From Prochlorococcus marinus str. MIT 1013 (GTDB lineage Bacteria > Cyanobacteriota > Cyanobacteriia > PCC-6307 > Cyanobiaceae): 64,000 nucleotides of DNA. The notes beneath the pieces were generated by a model. The model did no database searches. It was not told the DNA's origin and was given only the letters and a program-made list of their open reading frames with translations. Both the position numbers and the translations under genes were made by a program. Position 1 is the first letter of the stretch, and the number at the start of each line of letters is the position of its first letter. Where the stretch lies: contig NZ_CP114778.1 of assembly GCF_027359395.1 (NCBI RefSeq), positions 186,001-250,000 of the forward strand, written 5' to 3'. Shown here in pieces: positions 28,752 to 36,431 of the stretch.

Positions 28752-29420
28752 TCAAATACTAAACGCCTTTATTGCCTTACTCATAGTTGTCTTGGGATTC
28801 TCTTTGTTACTAGTAATCTCGATAATTTTTTTGATCGAATCTTTTGTTTTTAAGGCTTCTATACAGGCTTTTGCAACCAGTCTTCTGGGGATCGAACCTT
28901 CCTCTTGAGTTTTTTCACCAGAAAACAAAATGTTCTGATTTTTTAAATTAGTTTCATTCTCATTCAAACCTCCAGGACGTATGACAGTCCAATTTAGCCC
29001 ACTTTTTTGTAGAGATCTTTCGCCTAATCTTTTCCATATAAGTATGAGACCAAATAAATTTAGAGGGTGTATCAATTTCCCTGCACAAAGTGAACTAACA
29101 AGAATAACCCTTTTTAACTTTTGTCTTTTACAACTTTCAATTTGTTTTTGGATATTAAAATAATCTACTTTTGCTGGACCTGTTAAATCTATAGATGGCC
29201 TTGCACCTGTTGCTATAACTAGGCTTTCACAACCTTGTAATGCATAATCAAGAGTGGTCCCATTAGTGTCTGACAAAACGTACCTTTCACAACCTTTTAT
29301 CGCTTCAGGAATCTCAGACTGTGATCTAACTATCAATCTCACCTCATATCCAGCTGAAATTGCTTCCTCTGCTACTCGGAAACCTGTTTTCCCCGAAGCT
29401 CCTGTTATGGCTAATTTCAT
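28752..29420 (-). CDS. NAD(P)-binding atypical short-chain dehydrogenase (Ycf39/NmrA-like)
   Basis: A 222-residue SDR with an intact GASGKTGFRVAEEAISAG dinucleotide motif at residues 6-23, VRLIVRS, ESLVIATGARPSIDLTGPAKVDYFN, and KLKRVILVSSLCAGK, followed by LNWTVIRPGGL. The lack of a Tyr-x3-Lys catalytic pair places it among atypical SDRs such as Ycf39 and NmrA-like proteins, which often work as assembly or regulatory proteins. The C-terminal EGSIPRRLVAKACIEAL is also typical of that group. Specific role unknown. Confidence 0.82.
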   Translation of the reverse strand: MKLAITGASGKTGFRVAEEAISAGYEVRLIVRSQSEIPEAIKGCERYVLSDTNGTTLDYALQGCESLVIATGARPSIDLTGPAKVDYFNIQKQIESCKRQKLKRVILVSSLCAGKLIHPLNLFGLILIWKRLGERSLQKSGLNWTVIRPGGLNENETNLKNQNILFSGEKTQEEGSIPRRLVAKACIEALKTKDSIKKIIEITSNKENPKTTMSKAIKAFSI

Positions 29421-29497
29421 TAAAAATAATTTTCTTTTCTATGTTTCTAGCAAGAAATACTCCTTTTTGTTGAGATAATAAAATTAATAGATAATTA

Positions 29498-30151
29498 TTA
29501 AGCCTTTCTACAAATAATTGGTTTCTTTCTATTAGGGTAAAGTTCCATGCACAGGTTACAGATAGTACCATTACATCCTCTTGCTGAGCAATATTCTCTT
29601 CCGTAAAAGATAATTTGTAGATGTAACTTATTCCATCGATCTTTTGGAAAAAGTTTTTTTAGATCCTTTTCAGTTTGTATAACATTTTTACCTGATGATA
29701 ATCCCCATCTCTGAGACAATCTATGTATGTGTGTATCGACAGGAAATGATGGGACACCAAATACTTGAGACATAACAACACTTGCTGTCTTGTGACCAAC
29801 GCCAGGCAGTGACTCAAGCTCCTCAAATGAATTTGGAACTATATTGTTGAATTTTTCATAAATAATCCTAGATAAGTTGTAAGTATTTTTTGCTTTAGTT
29901 TTTGCAAGCCCAAGTTGTTTTATATAATTGTATATTTTCTGCTCACCTAATATATACATTTTCTTAGCTGAGGGGGCAACCATGAAAAGTTCTTTAGTTA
30001 ATTCATTGACTTTCTTATCTGTTGATTGTGCACTTAATACAACTGCTACGAGTAGCGTGAAACTATTTTGATGATCTAAGGGTATCGGTGTATCAGGATA
30101 TATTTCTTCAAGTCTCTTAATTATTATTTTTACTCTTTCATCTTTTTTCAT
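29498..30151 (-). CDS. nth: Endonuclease III
   Basis: A DNA glycosylase/AP lyase for oxidised pyrimidines. The 217-residue protein has LLVAVVLSAQSTDKKVNEL, the helix-hairpin-helix LESLPGVGHKTASVVM with the catalytic Lys, VDTHIHRLSQRWGL with the catalytic Asp, and a C-terminal [4Fe-4S] loop starting in CSARGCNGTICNLC; the spacing (C-x5-C-x4-C-x2-C) differs slightly from the classical C-x6-C-x2-C-x5-C. All main catalytic residues are present. Confidence 0.95.
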   Translation of the reverse strand: MKKDERVKIIIKRLEEIYPDTPIPLDHQNSFTLLVAVVLSAQSTDKKVNELTKELFMVAPSAKKMYILGEQKIYNYIKQLGLAKTKAKNTYNLSRIIYEKFNNIVPNSFEELESLPGVGHKTASVVMSQVFGVPSFPVDTHIHRLSQRWGLSSGKNVIQTEKDLKKLFPKDRWNKLHLQIIFYGREYCSARGCNGTICNLCMELYPNRKKPIICRKA

Positions 30152-30337
30152 TGCAGTATAAATATCATGGTTTTTAAAGTTACCTAATTAAAACAATTTA
30201 GCTGAGGCTAGAGACTTTGATGGGAAAAGATCGTATCATTTTATACTTATAGTTGTAATTTCTGTCCAAAGATTTTTCCTTTTGTGGTTAGTTTGTTTTT
30301 AATGGATTTCTAGTGAATAGAATAAACAAAAATAGTT

Positions 30338-31399
30338 TTGGTGAATACTGAACTAGAAATCCAAAATTTATGGCACGAGTTTAAACCTAACAAAAATAAT
30401 AATTGGGTTTTAAAAGATATCAATTTATCTCTAAGACCTGGAGAATTAGTTGGTTTGTTAGGCCCTTCCGGTTGCGGTAAAACTACCCTTCTAAGATTAA
30501 TAGCAGGTTTTGAAAAGCCTAAACGTGGATTAATAAAAAAAGAAGGGCAACTAATCTCAGATAATCAATATCTTCTATCTCCTGAGCGAAGGCAAATAGG
30601 CATGGTTTTTCAAGATTATGCTCTTTTCCCTCATTTAAATGTTTGGGATAATGTTTGCTTTGGCATAAATAAGAAAGATCAATCTATAAAAAGAGCAAAC
30701 TGGCTATTAAATCTATTGGATATTTATGAGTTTAAAAATAGATTTCCTCACGAACTCTCAGGAGGTCAGAGTCAAAGAGTGGCATTGGCTCGTGCTTTGG
30801 CCCCTGGTACTTCTTTAGTTTTGCTGGATGAACCCTTTTGTGCTCTAGATGTTGAAGTTAGATCTAGATTAAGGTCAGAACTATCTTCTGTTTTAAAATC
30901 TTGCTCAGCATCTGCACTTTTAGTTACTCATGATCCTCATGAAGCATTAGCTATTTGTGATCGGGTGGCTGTATTAAGAAGGGGAGAGATTCAGCAATAT
31001 GCAACTCCTTTTGAGATGGTTTCAAACCCATCAAATGATTTTGTAGGTCAATTTGTACTTCAAAAAAATATTTTGCCTATTCGATACATTAAAGATTCCT
31101 ATTGTACATGTATAGGTAAATTGAATTTTCCTACTGATACCAAGATATCATCTGAATCTGTTTGTATGTTTGATAAAAATGCAATTCGGATACAAGCTTG
31201 TGCAGATGATGACTTTATAGTTATTTCAAAAGAATATCGCATCAATCATTATGTCTATACTGTAATTAATAAAGACCTAAAGTTAAGATCAGAGATGAGC
31301 TTGGATACACATTTATCTATTGGAGATAAATGCAAAGTTCAAACAATACATGAAAAAAGTTTTTTGGTTTTACCTGAAAATATTAAATCTAATTTCTAA
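30338..31399 (+). CDS. futC: ABC transporter ATPase of the Fe3+/polyamine/sulfate (CysA/PotA/FbpC) class
   Basis: A 353-residue ATPase with Walker A GLLGPSGCGKTTLLRLIAGF (about residues 39-58), Q-loop MVFQDYALFPHLNVWDNV, signature LSGGQSQRVALARAL, Walker B LVLLDEPFCALD and a C-terminal TOBE-like region. This type powers periplasmic-binding-protein importers; the position just upstream of ferritin suggests the ferric iron transporter FutABC, whose other parts are not in the window. Start codon could be TTG 30338 or GTG 30341. Confidence 0.85.
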   Translation: MVNTELEIQNLWHEFKPNKNNNWVLKDINLSLRPGELVGLLGPSGCGKTTLLRLIAGFEKPKRGLIKKEGQLISDNQYLLSPERRQIGMVFQDYALFPHLNVWDNVCFGINKKDQSIKRANWLLNLLDIYEFKNRFPHELSGGQSQRVALARALAPGTSLVLLDEPFCALDVEVRSRLRSELSSVLKSCSASALLVTHDPHEALAICDRVAVLRRGEIQQYATPFEMVSNPSNDFVGQFVLQKNILPIRYIKDSYCTCIGKLNFPTDTKISSESVCMFDKNAIRIQACADDDFIVISKEYRINHYVYTVINKDLKLRSEMSLDTHLSIGDKCKVQTIHEKSFLVLPENIKSNF

Positions 31400-31525
31400 A
31401 TAGTTTAAATGCTTAATTAAGTATATATTTAATTTTTTGACGCAATTGAGATTCATTATCAAATAAATAAATATCAAATTTTAAGTTAATAACAACAATA
31501 TGATACAAAAAGAGCTATCATTTGA

Positions 31526-31609
31526 ATGAACAAAAAATTAGTTTTTGCGTTCTTTGCCCTAGCTTTTTTTTGTTATGCAATCAGCTACATCCAGTTCAAT
31601 AGGTATTAA
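31526..31609 (+). CDS. Signal-peptide-like mini-ORF overlapping the ferritin start
   Basis: A 27-residue ATG-started ORF (MNKKLVFAFFALAFFCYA...) with a basic start and a hydrophobic core, overlapping the ferritin start in another frame. It runs through a T8 tract (31564-31571). Loss of one T would fuse its first 17 codons in frame to ferritin. It may be a coupled leader or simply chance in AT-rich DNA. Confidence 0.3.
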   Translation: MNKKLVFAFFALAFFCYAISYIQFNRY

Positions 31610-32126
31610 CGTAGGTCCTTCAGGCCGTGCTATTGCGCAGCCTATGGATGTTGATCTTCTTGAGGCTCTTTATCAACATACTTCTCTTGAAAGGGTATCA
31701 AGCGCACAATATTTAGCTATGTCTCTTTGGTTCCTAGAAAGAGAACTAAGAGGTTTTTCTTCATTTTTCAAGAAAGAATCTTTATCTGAGCAGGAGCATG
31801 GATTTATCTTCGCTAAATATATGATTGCTCGAGGTCAAACAGTTGAGCTTGAAGAAGTAACTAAACCAATACAAGAATGGCAGACGGTCCAGGAATTAGT
31901 TGCTTTGTCTTTCCAAATGGAGTCTGACGTAACAACATCTGTTCAACAGCTTTATTCAATGGCAGAGAGATCAAATGATACTCGTACTACGGTATTCCTT
32001 GATCCTGTTATAGACGAGCAAATTAAATCAGAAGATGAAATGGCTTATTTGCTAGGTAAAGTTAAATTTGCTAATAATGATCCTTCAGCTTTATTCATAA
32101 TTGATAATGAATTAAATATTAATTAA
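31575..32126 (+). CDS. ftn: Ferritin
   Basis: A 183-residue iron-storage protein of the ferritin superfamily. Four-helix-bundle features are visible: LLEALYQHTSLERVSSAQYL (helix A with a Glu ligand), WFLERELRGFSSFFKKESLS, then EQEHGFIFAKYMIARGQ (Glu-x-x-His of the ferroxidase site), and VQELVALSFQMESDVTTSVQ. It stores iron as a ferric mineral and would buffer supply; the marine cyanobacterial ferritin is of the same general type. Its neighbours are an Fe-type ABC ATPase and a Crp-family regulator. Confidence 0.9.
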   Translation: MQSATSSSIGINVGPSGRAIAQPMDVDLLEALYQHTSLERVSSAQYLAMSLWFLERELRGFSSFFKKESLSEQEHGFIFAKYMIARGQTVELEEVTKPIQEWQTVQELVALSFQMESDVTTSVQQLYSMAERSNDTRTTVFLDPVIDEQIKSEDEMAYLLGKVKFANNDPSALFIIDNELNIN

Positions 32127-32145
32127 ATTTATTATTTCTTTGGAC

Positions 32146-32427
32146 TTATATTTGTTGAAAAGAATTAGATCTTTTAGTTATTTCTAATAGAAATTCTAGA
32201 GACAAATCATGAGAATTTTTTTTGAACATACTCTCAGAAATTGCTAATATTTTTATTTTATTTTTATTTAGTTTATCCAGCTCTAGCCTTAATCTTTTTG
32301 ATAGAGATTTATTATGACAAGTCTTTAAAGAGCTATTAATGTTTTTGGATCTAACCTTTATAAATTCTATCTCTTTGCAGAGTGAAAAAACAATAGATTC
32401 TGAACAGGAAAATATATTTTTATTCAT
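32146..32427 (-). CDS. Hypothetical protein between ferritin and the Crp-family gene
   Basis: A 93-residue basic, helical protein with no recognised domain. It contains two cysteines near the N-terminus (FSCSESIVFSLCKEIEF) and one His-Cys pair about residue 37. It starts 6 bp after the stop of the Crp-family regulator on the same strand, so it is probably in the same transcript. Convergent with ferritin (19 bp apart). Role unknown; a link to iron is only by position. Confidence 0.55.
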   Translation of the reverse strand: MNKNIFSCSESIVFSLCKEIEFIKVRSKNINSSLKTCHNKSLSKRLRLELDKLNKNKIKILAISESMFKKNSHDLSLEFLLEITKRSNSFQQI

Positions 32428-32433
32428 TATTTA

Positions 32434-33033
32434 TTAGGCTGTTAATGGTGATGACTCAATGAACTCCGGCGAAAGACTTAGAGTTGGATCACCTGATGGC
32501 GCTTTTAGTAAATCTGCTGTTCTCAGTCTTGAAATTAAACGAGTAGAAGTAACCCTTGTCGACCCAATTAGCTCTCCAATTCTTTCATGAGTAAGTCTGA
32601 ATGGTAATTGGCACCAATCACCACATCTTTTACCAAGTCGATTAACTAATAAAGCAAATAAAGCTTGTAGTCTTTGTTCAGCGTTACCCAAATGTCTAAT
32701 TCTAAGAAGCTGAAGAGTCCACTCATTGACAGCGTCATATCCTCCTCTAGCCTCTTCTGATGTTTCAGCATCACTTACAAAGCAAAGCGGGGTTAAAGCT
32801 TCTACACATACACCTTCACTGCAAAGTCGGTCTGTTCTGAGTTGATCGCCTGATTGCAAGAAAGCCAATGTCATCCCTTCAGTCTCTTCACAAGGGCAGT
32901 AAACACGAGCTATACCATCCAAAACTTCCAAGCATGTATCTCCTCTCCTTGAGGAAGGATCTATTAACACCGATTGCCCCGTTGCCATCCGGACCGCTGA
33001 TGATGGTGTCTCTGCGTAGCTTCTAAAGCTCAT
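32434..33033 (-). CDS. Crp/Fnr-family transcriptional regulator
   Basis: A 199-residue regulator. Residues 1-100 form a degenerate cupin domain (SVLIDPSSRRGDTCLEVLDG, EGMTLAFLQSGDQLRTDRLC) without the conserved cAMP-site arginine, so the ligand is unlikely to be cAMP. Residues about 130-190 are a winged helix with FRLTHERIGELIGSTRVTST as the recognition part. Seven cysteines, several in CPCEETEGM and LCSEGVC, could sense metal or redox state. It lies between ferritin and pcb, on the pcb strand, so control of these iron-linked genes is plausible. Confidence 0.88.
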   Translation of the reverse strand: MSFRSYAETPSSAVRMATGQSVLIDPSSRRGDTCLEVLDGIARVYCPCEETEGMTLAFLQSGDQLRTDRLCSEGVCVEALTPLCFVSDAETSEEARGGYDAVNEWTLQLLRIRHLGNAEQRLQALFALLVNRLGKRCGDWCQLPFRLTHERIGELIGSTRVTSTRLISRLRTADLLKAPSGDPTLSLSPEFIESSPLTA

Positions 33034-33045
33034 GAAAACCTAAAG

Positions 33046-33116
33046 GAGCTTGTTGGATTTATAATTTACACAAAATCTATTCCTTTTTGCAACCGATTCT
33101 CAATAGCAACAAGCTC
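33046..33116 (-). promoter_or_regulatory. Perfect 10-bp inverted repeat upstream of the Crp-family gene
   Basis: GAGCTTGTTG (33046-33055) and CAACAAGCTC (33107-33116) are exact inverted copies separated by 51 nt, 13 to 83 nt upstream of the start codon. They could form a 5'-UTR stem or bind a dimeric regulator, perhaps the Crp protein itself. Confidence 0.4.
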
Positions 33117-33260
33117 TTGAGATTTTTTTACAAGTTTTTACTTATAAATGTATAAAAAATTACATATAAATTAGGCTTTTGTTTCTCTGGGGATTTTTGA
33201 GTGAACGTTTAGTGACATTAGTGTCCTATTTCCTGTAATCGTTTTTACTAGAAATATCGC

Positions 33261-33285
33261 AAAAAAAAAGGCCCGCAAGCGGGCC
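33261..33285 (-). terminator. Strong intrinsic terminator of the pcb gene
   Basis: The stem GGCCCGC/GCGGGCC (33270-33276 and 33279-33285) is followed on the minus strand by nine U residues (A9 at 33261-33269), 32 bp after the pcb stop. It is a GC-rich stem in AT-rich DNA, so termination should be efficient. It insulates pcb from the downstream crp-type gene. Confidence 0.93.
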
Positions 33286-33316
33286 TTTTCACTATTTTAA
33301 TTAATTAGGTTACTAA

Positions 33317-34375
33317 TTAACCGTTAGTGATTTTTGCGTTTTCCATATTGTCGAACGCTTTGCCTACACGTCTGAAGTCAAATCCCATAGCTCTTAAAGC
33401 ATGCCAGAGGTGACCCTGGATGAAGAAGAAACCAAGATAGAAGTGAACATTTGCTAACCATGCTCTAGCTGTGTGGGCGCCAGTAGCAAGTGATGCGTCG
33501 GTATCAACAAAATAAGGAGCAAAGTCAAACTTCAGTTGAAGTACATCTCCAAAGAATTCTGTTGAATAAACAGTTGTGTTTGTTGAACTCCAGAAAGCTG
33601 CAACAAGAGCACAATAGCCAACACCAGCGAGTGAGTATGAAAGAACAGCTTCAGCTGAAAGGAGTCCTTTACCTTTGAATTCCGTGTACTCACCAAATTG
33701 CTTAGTGATGATGTGGAATGCACCACCAATTATTTGGAAAAATGCTAAGAAAGCATGGCCACCCATTACATCTTCTAAACTAGAAATTTGAAGGAAATCA
33801 GCTTGGTGATTCCAAATCATTCCTAAATCTAGATTGTAAGAGACTGTACGAGTAGCTCCTAGAGCAGTATCCCAAATACCATGATATTGAGCCCATTCAA
33901 CGAATTGAATGTTTGCCAAACCTAGGAAAATTAGGTGGTGACCAAGAATAAATGTAAGTTTGTCTGGATCATCCCACTCGAAGTCAAACTTTTTAGGACG
34001 ACTTCCTTCTGGGTAGTTTCCTAAATCACCGTCATATCTTGTGGAGTGAAGAATTCCACCAGCACCAAGAACACCAGAGAAAATAAGGTGAAGTACAGCA
34101 ATAACTGTGCAACCATATGGCTCAGTTATTACTCCGTTTTCGATTCCACCTATTCCAAGTTGAGCAAGGTGAGGCAAGCAGATCAAGTTTTGATTACCCA
34201 TCGCAACGGATGAGTCATAACGAGCTAGCTCAAATAAAGTGAACGCACCTGCCCAGAACATCATCAAACCAGCATGGGCAGCATGCGCAGCGATGAATTT
34301 TCCGGAGCGATTGGCCGTCCCTGAATTACCCGCGTACCAGTCATAGGTAACGCTAGGATTCCCGTAGGTCTGCAC
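33317..34375 (-). CDS. pcb: Divinyl chlorophyll a/b-binding antenna protein, Pcb family
   Basis: A 352-residue light-harvesting protein with six membrane helices, related to CP43 and IsiA. Features: AAHAAHAGLMMFWAGAFTLF (first helix with paired His ligands), GVITEPYGCTVIAVLHLIF, FILGHHLIFLGLANIQFVEW, and the C-terminal HFYLGFFFIQGHLWHALRAM. It lacks the long lumenal loop of CP43, as all Pcb and IsiA proteins do. Several paralogues exist in low-light strains, some induced by iron shortage around photosystem I; the ferritin/Crp/Fe-ABC setting suggests this may be such a copy. Start is GTG. Confidence 0.93.
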   Translation of the reverse strand: MQTYGNPSVTYDWYAGNSGTANRSGKFIAAHAAHAGLMMFWAGAFTLFELARYDSSVAMGNQNLICLPHLAQLGIGGIENGVITEPYGCTVIAVLHLIFSGVLGAGGILHSTRYDGDLGNYPEGSRPKKFDFEWDDPDKLTFILGHHLIFLGLANIQFVEWAQYHGIWDTALGATRTVSYNLDLGMIWNHQADFLQISSLEDVMGGHAFLAFFQIIGGAFHIITKQFGEYTEFKGKGLLSAEAVLSYSLAGVGYCALVAAFWSSTNTTVYSTEFFGDVLQLKFDFAPYFVDTDASLATGAHTARAWLANVHFYLGFFFIQGHLWHALRAMGFDFRRVGKAFDNMENAKITNG

Positions 34376-34603
34376 GAGAAATAAACAAAGAACAGTAAGA
34401 GGATATATTTATAGGTCTGTAAGTTCCATATCCCTTCACATTGCTTATTGAAATTGTAGGTTTTGTACATATTTCGCGAACATCTGCTACTAAATATGAT
34501 CTTCGTGTTATGGGATCATTTATTCCTTAAGTCGCCTTACTCACTACGTTATTCGCTTGTAGAGATAGTTAAAGGTCATATTCCACCTTAGAACTTTGTT
34601 ATT

Positions 34604-35362
34604 TTGAAAACAAAGCTAAATGCATTAATGGATTGCAAAAATATTATTATTGAGTTTATTGGAATAGAAAGGGGAGAGAGGTTTTTTCTGAAAAAAAGAA
34701 AGAAGTTGATAGTTTTGCTGGGTTCTTTTGCTGATTTTGACAGTTTTGAATACGCTCAACAATTAAGTGCCCAATCAAAAAAACTTTCTAAGCACTCAGT
34801 TGATTTGTTATTGATAGGAATTGGCAGTGAAAAATCTAAAGATTATTTTTGTAGTTTTAATAAGATTGATATTCAAAATGTTATTGCATTAAGAAATGCA
34901 GACCTTCATGAAAAACTTAAACTGAATCCAGGGTTTGTTTCACGACTACCAGCAATAGTTAATTTATTAATTATGTGTGCAGGTATAAATTCCAGAGGTA
35001 CAATTAAAGAGGTTATAAGAGGTTACCTTGGGGATAAAAATTCAAAGAATTTATTTAGTTTTAATGAGGATATAATTATAGGACCTTTCTCCTTATTCAA
35101 AGGGGAAATGTTTGATATTTTTTCTAAAAAACAACATTTACGTCCTTTTGAACTAGCTACTAGGAGACTTTCTAATATGATTCAAATCCTATGTAATTGG
35201 AATATATATGTTCCTGACTCCTCATTTCTAACGCAGAGAGGGGCAACAATATTATTAAATGAAAAAAATGAGGTCTTATATGAATTTTTTTCAGAGAGCC
35301 TTCTAGGATATTCAAGAAAAATGAGTGAACCATTATCATTCCTAGAAAATATATTGAATTAA
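34604..35362 (+). CDS. Peroxiredoxin-like (AhpC/TSA-2) protein lacking the active-site cysteine
   Basis: A 252-residue protein with a thioredoxin-fold layout like the AhpC/TSA-2 (PRXL2) family: LIVLLGSFADFDSFEYAQQL where active members have a phenylalanine-rich C-x-x-C, followed by VDLLLIGIGSEKSKDYFCSF and the C-terminal RGATILLNEKNEVLYEF, the usual beta-hairpin. At the peroxidatic position there is Asp/Ser instead of Cys. The TTG start follows 228 bp of intergenic DNA shared with the divergent pcb. Confidence 0.65.
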   Translation: MKTKLNALMDCKNIIIEFIGIERGERFFLKKRKKLIVLLGSFADFDSFEYAQQLSAQSKKLSKHSVDLLLIGIGSEKSKDYFCSFNKIDIQNVIALRNADLHEKLKLNPGFVSRLPAIVNLLIMCAGINSRGTIKEVIRGYLGDKNSKNLFSFNEDIIIGPFSLFKGEMFDIFSKKQHLRPFELATRRLSNMIQILCNWNIYVPDSSFLTQRGATILLNEKNEVLYEFFSESLLGYSRKMSEPLSFLENILN

Positions 35363-35372
35363 TTTAATTGTA

Positions 35373-35588
35373 ATGATTGCAAATAAATGCTTAGTCTGTG
35401 GAAGCTCTAATATGAGAGCAGATCGTTCATTATCAGGAAGATTAGTATGTAATTCATGTGGAACACCTTTTGGAGTTAGACGAGCAGGGGAAAATAAAAT
35501 AAATAATTTCAATGTTTTTTCATTAAACAGAAAATATACCTTATTCATCTGTATATTTATAATTGCTTTTACTCTAGTGATTATTTAG
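35373..35588 (+). CDS. Small zinc-ribbon protein with C-terminal membrane helix
   Basis: A 71-residue protein. The N-terminal half has CLVCGSSNMRADRSLSGRLV then CNSCGTPF, two CxxC knuckles spaced as in zinc ribbons, and the C-terminal third is one membrane helix (LFICIFIIAFTLVII). It starts 10 bp after the peroxiredoxin-like gene and is probably co-transcribed. Function unknown; similar small ribbons act as adaptors. Confidence 0.75.
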   Translation: MIANKCLVCGSSNMRADRSLSGRLVCNSCGTPFGVRRAGENKINNFNVFSLNRKYTLFICIFIIAFTLVII

Positions 35589-35590
35589 TT

Positions 35591-36397
35591 TTATTCTGGT
35601 ATACCTCTCCAGTATTCCTCTTGCTTCATTACATTAAGAGAAATTCCAAAAAGATCACTAAGTGTTTTTGAAGTTATTAATTCATTAGGATTCCCATCTT
35701 TTATTATTTTACCTTCTTTTATCAAAAGAACTCTATTAGTCTTAGACAGTATAGATTCTAAATTATGTGTAACATAAATTATATTTACTGATTGGTCAAT
35801 TAATTTATTTATGTTCTTATTTAAAATATAATTTGATTTTATATCTAAATTAGAAAAAGGTTCGTCAAGGACTAGTATATTGGGTTCATAAACAAGAGCT
35901 CTAGCTAGTAAGGCTCTCCTTCTTTGACCATCTGATAATGAGGTGAAATCTTTATCAATAATATTATTTAGTCCCCATTTATTTATTAGATTATATATTT
36001 TTATTTTTTCTTTTTCTGAAAGTAATTTAGAGTATCGTGAATTGAATGTCCCAGAAAAACCTGATATAATTAAATCATAAAGCTTTACTCCTTTGTTTAC
36101 TCTTTGTTCCATTTCTTTAAATAAAAATCCAATCTTTTTCCTTACATCCCAAATATTTATGTTTTCCTGATTAAATAGTTTCAATGAACTATGCTTTGAT
36201 GCTATAGGATAAATGGATCTATTTAATAACTTTAAAAAAGTTGATTTACCAGACCCATTTGGGCCTAATATGAGTATATTTTCACCATAATTCAAATCAA
36301 TATTGATATTCGATAAAATCTCTACTTTATCAATGTAAACATTTATATTTCTAAAAGTTGCCCAGCTTATTAAATCTTTTTTAGATTCAATTCTCAT
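35591..36397 (-). CDS. ABC transporter ATP-binding protein without adjacent permease
   Basis: A 268-residue ATPase: Walker A ILGPNGSGKSTFLKLLN (about residues 43-59), Q-loop IGFLFKEMEQRV, signature SLSDGQRRRALLARAL (SDGQ in place of SGGQ), Walker B ILVLDEPFSNLD and the switch His in VIYVTHNLESIL. It resembles YbbL/ModF-type or metal-transport ATPases by these motifs, but none is specific. No permease gene lies next to it; it is downstream of the Rieske gene (34 bp). Confidence 0.88.
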   Translation of the reverse strand: MRIESKKDLISWATFRNINVYIDKVEILSNINIDLNYGENILILGPNGSGKSTFLKLLNRSIYPIASKHSSLKLFNQENINIWDVRKKIGFLFKEMEQRVNKGVKLYDLIISGFSGTFNSRYSKLLSEKEKIKIYNLINKWGLNNIIDKDFTSLSDGQRRRALLARALVYEPNILVLDEPFSNLDIKSNYILNKNINKLIDQSVNIIYVTHNLESILSKTNRVLLIKEGKIIKDGNPNELITSKTLSDLFGISLNVMKQEEYWRGIPE

Positions 36398-36431
36398 TTG
36401 TATAATTATATTTAATTATAGTATTTTTTAA

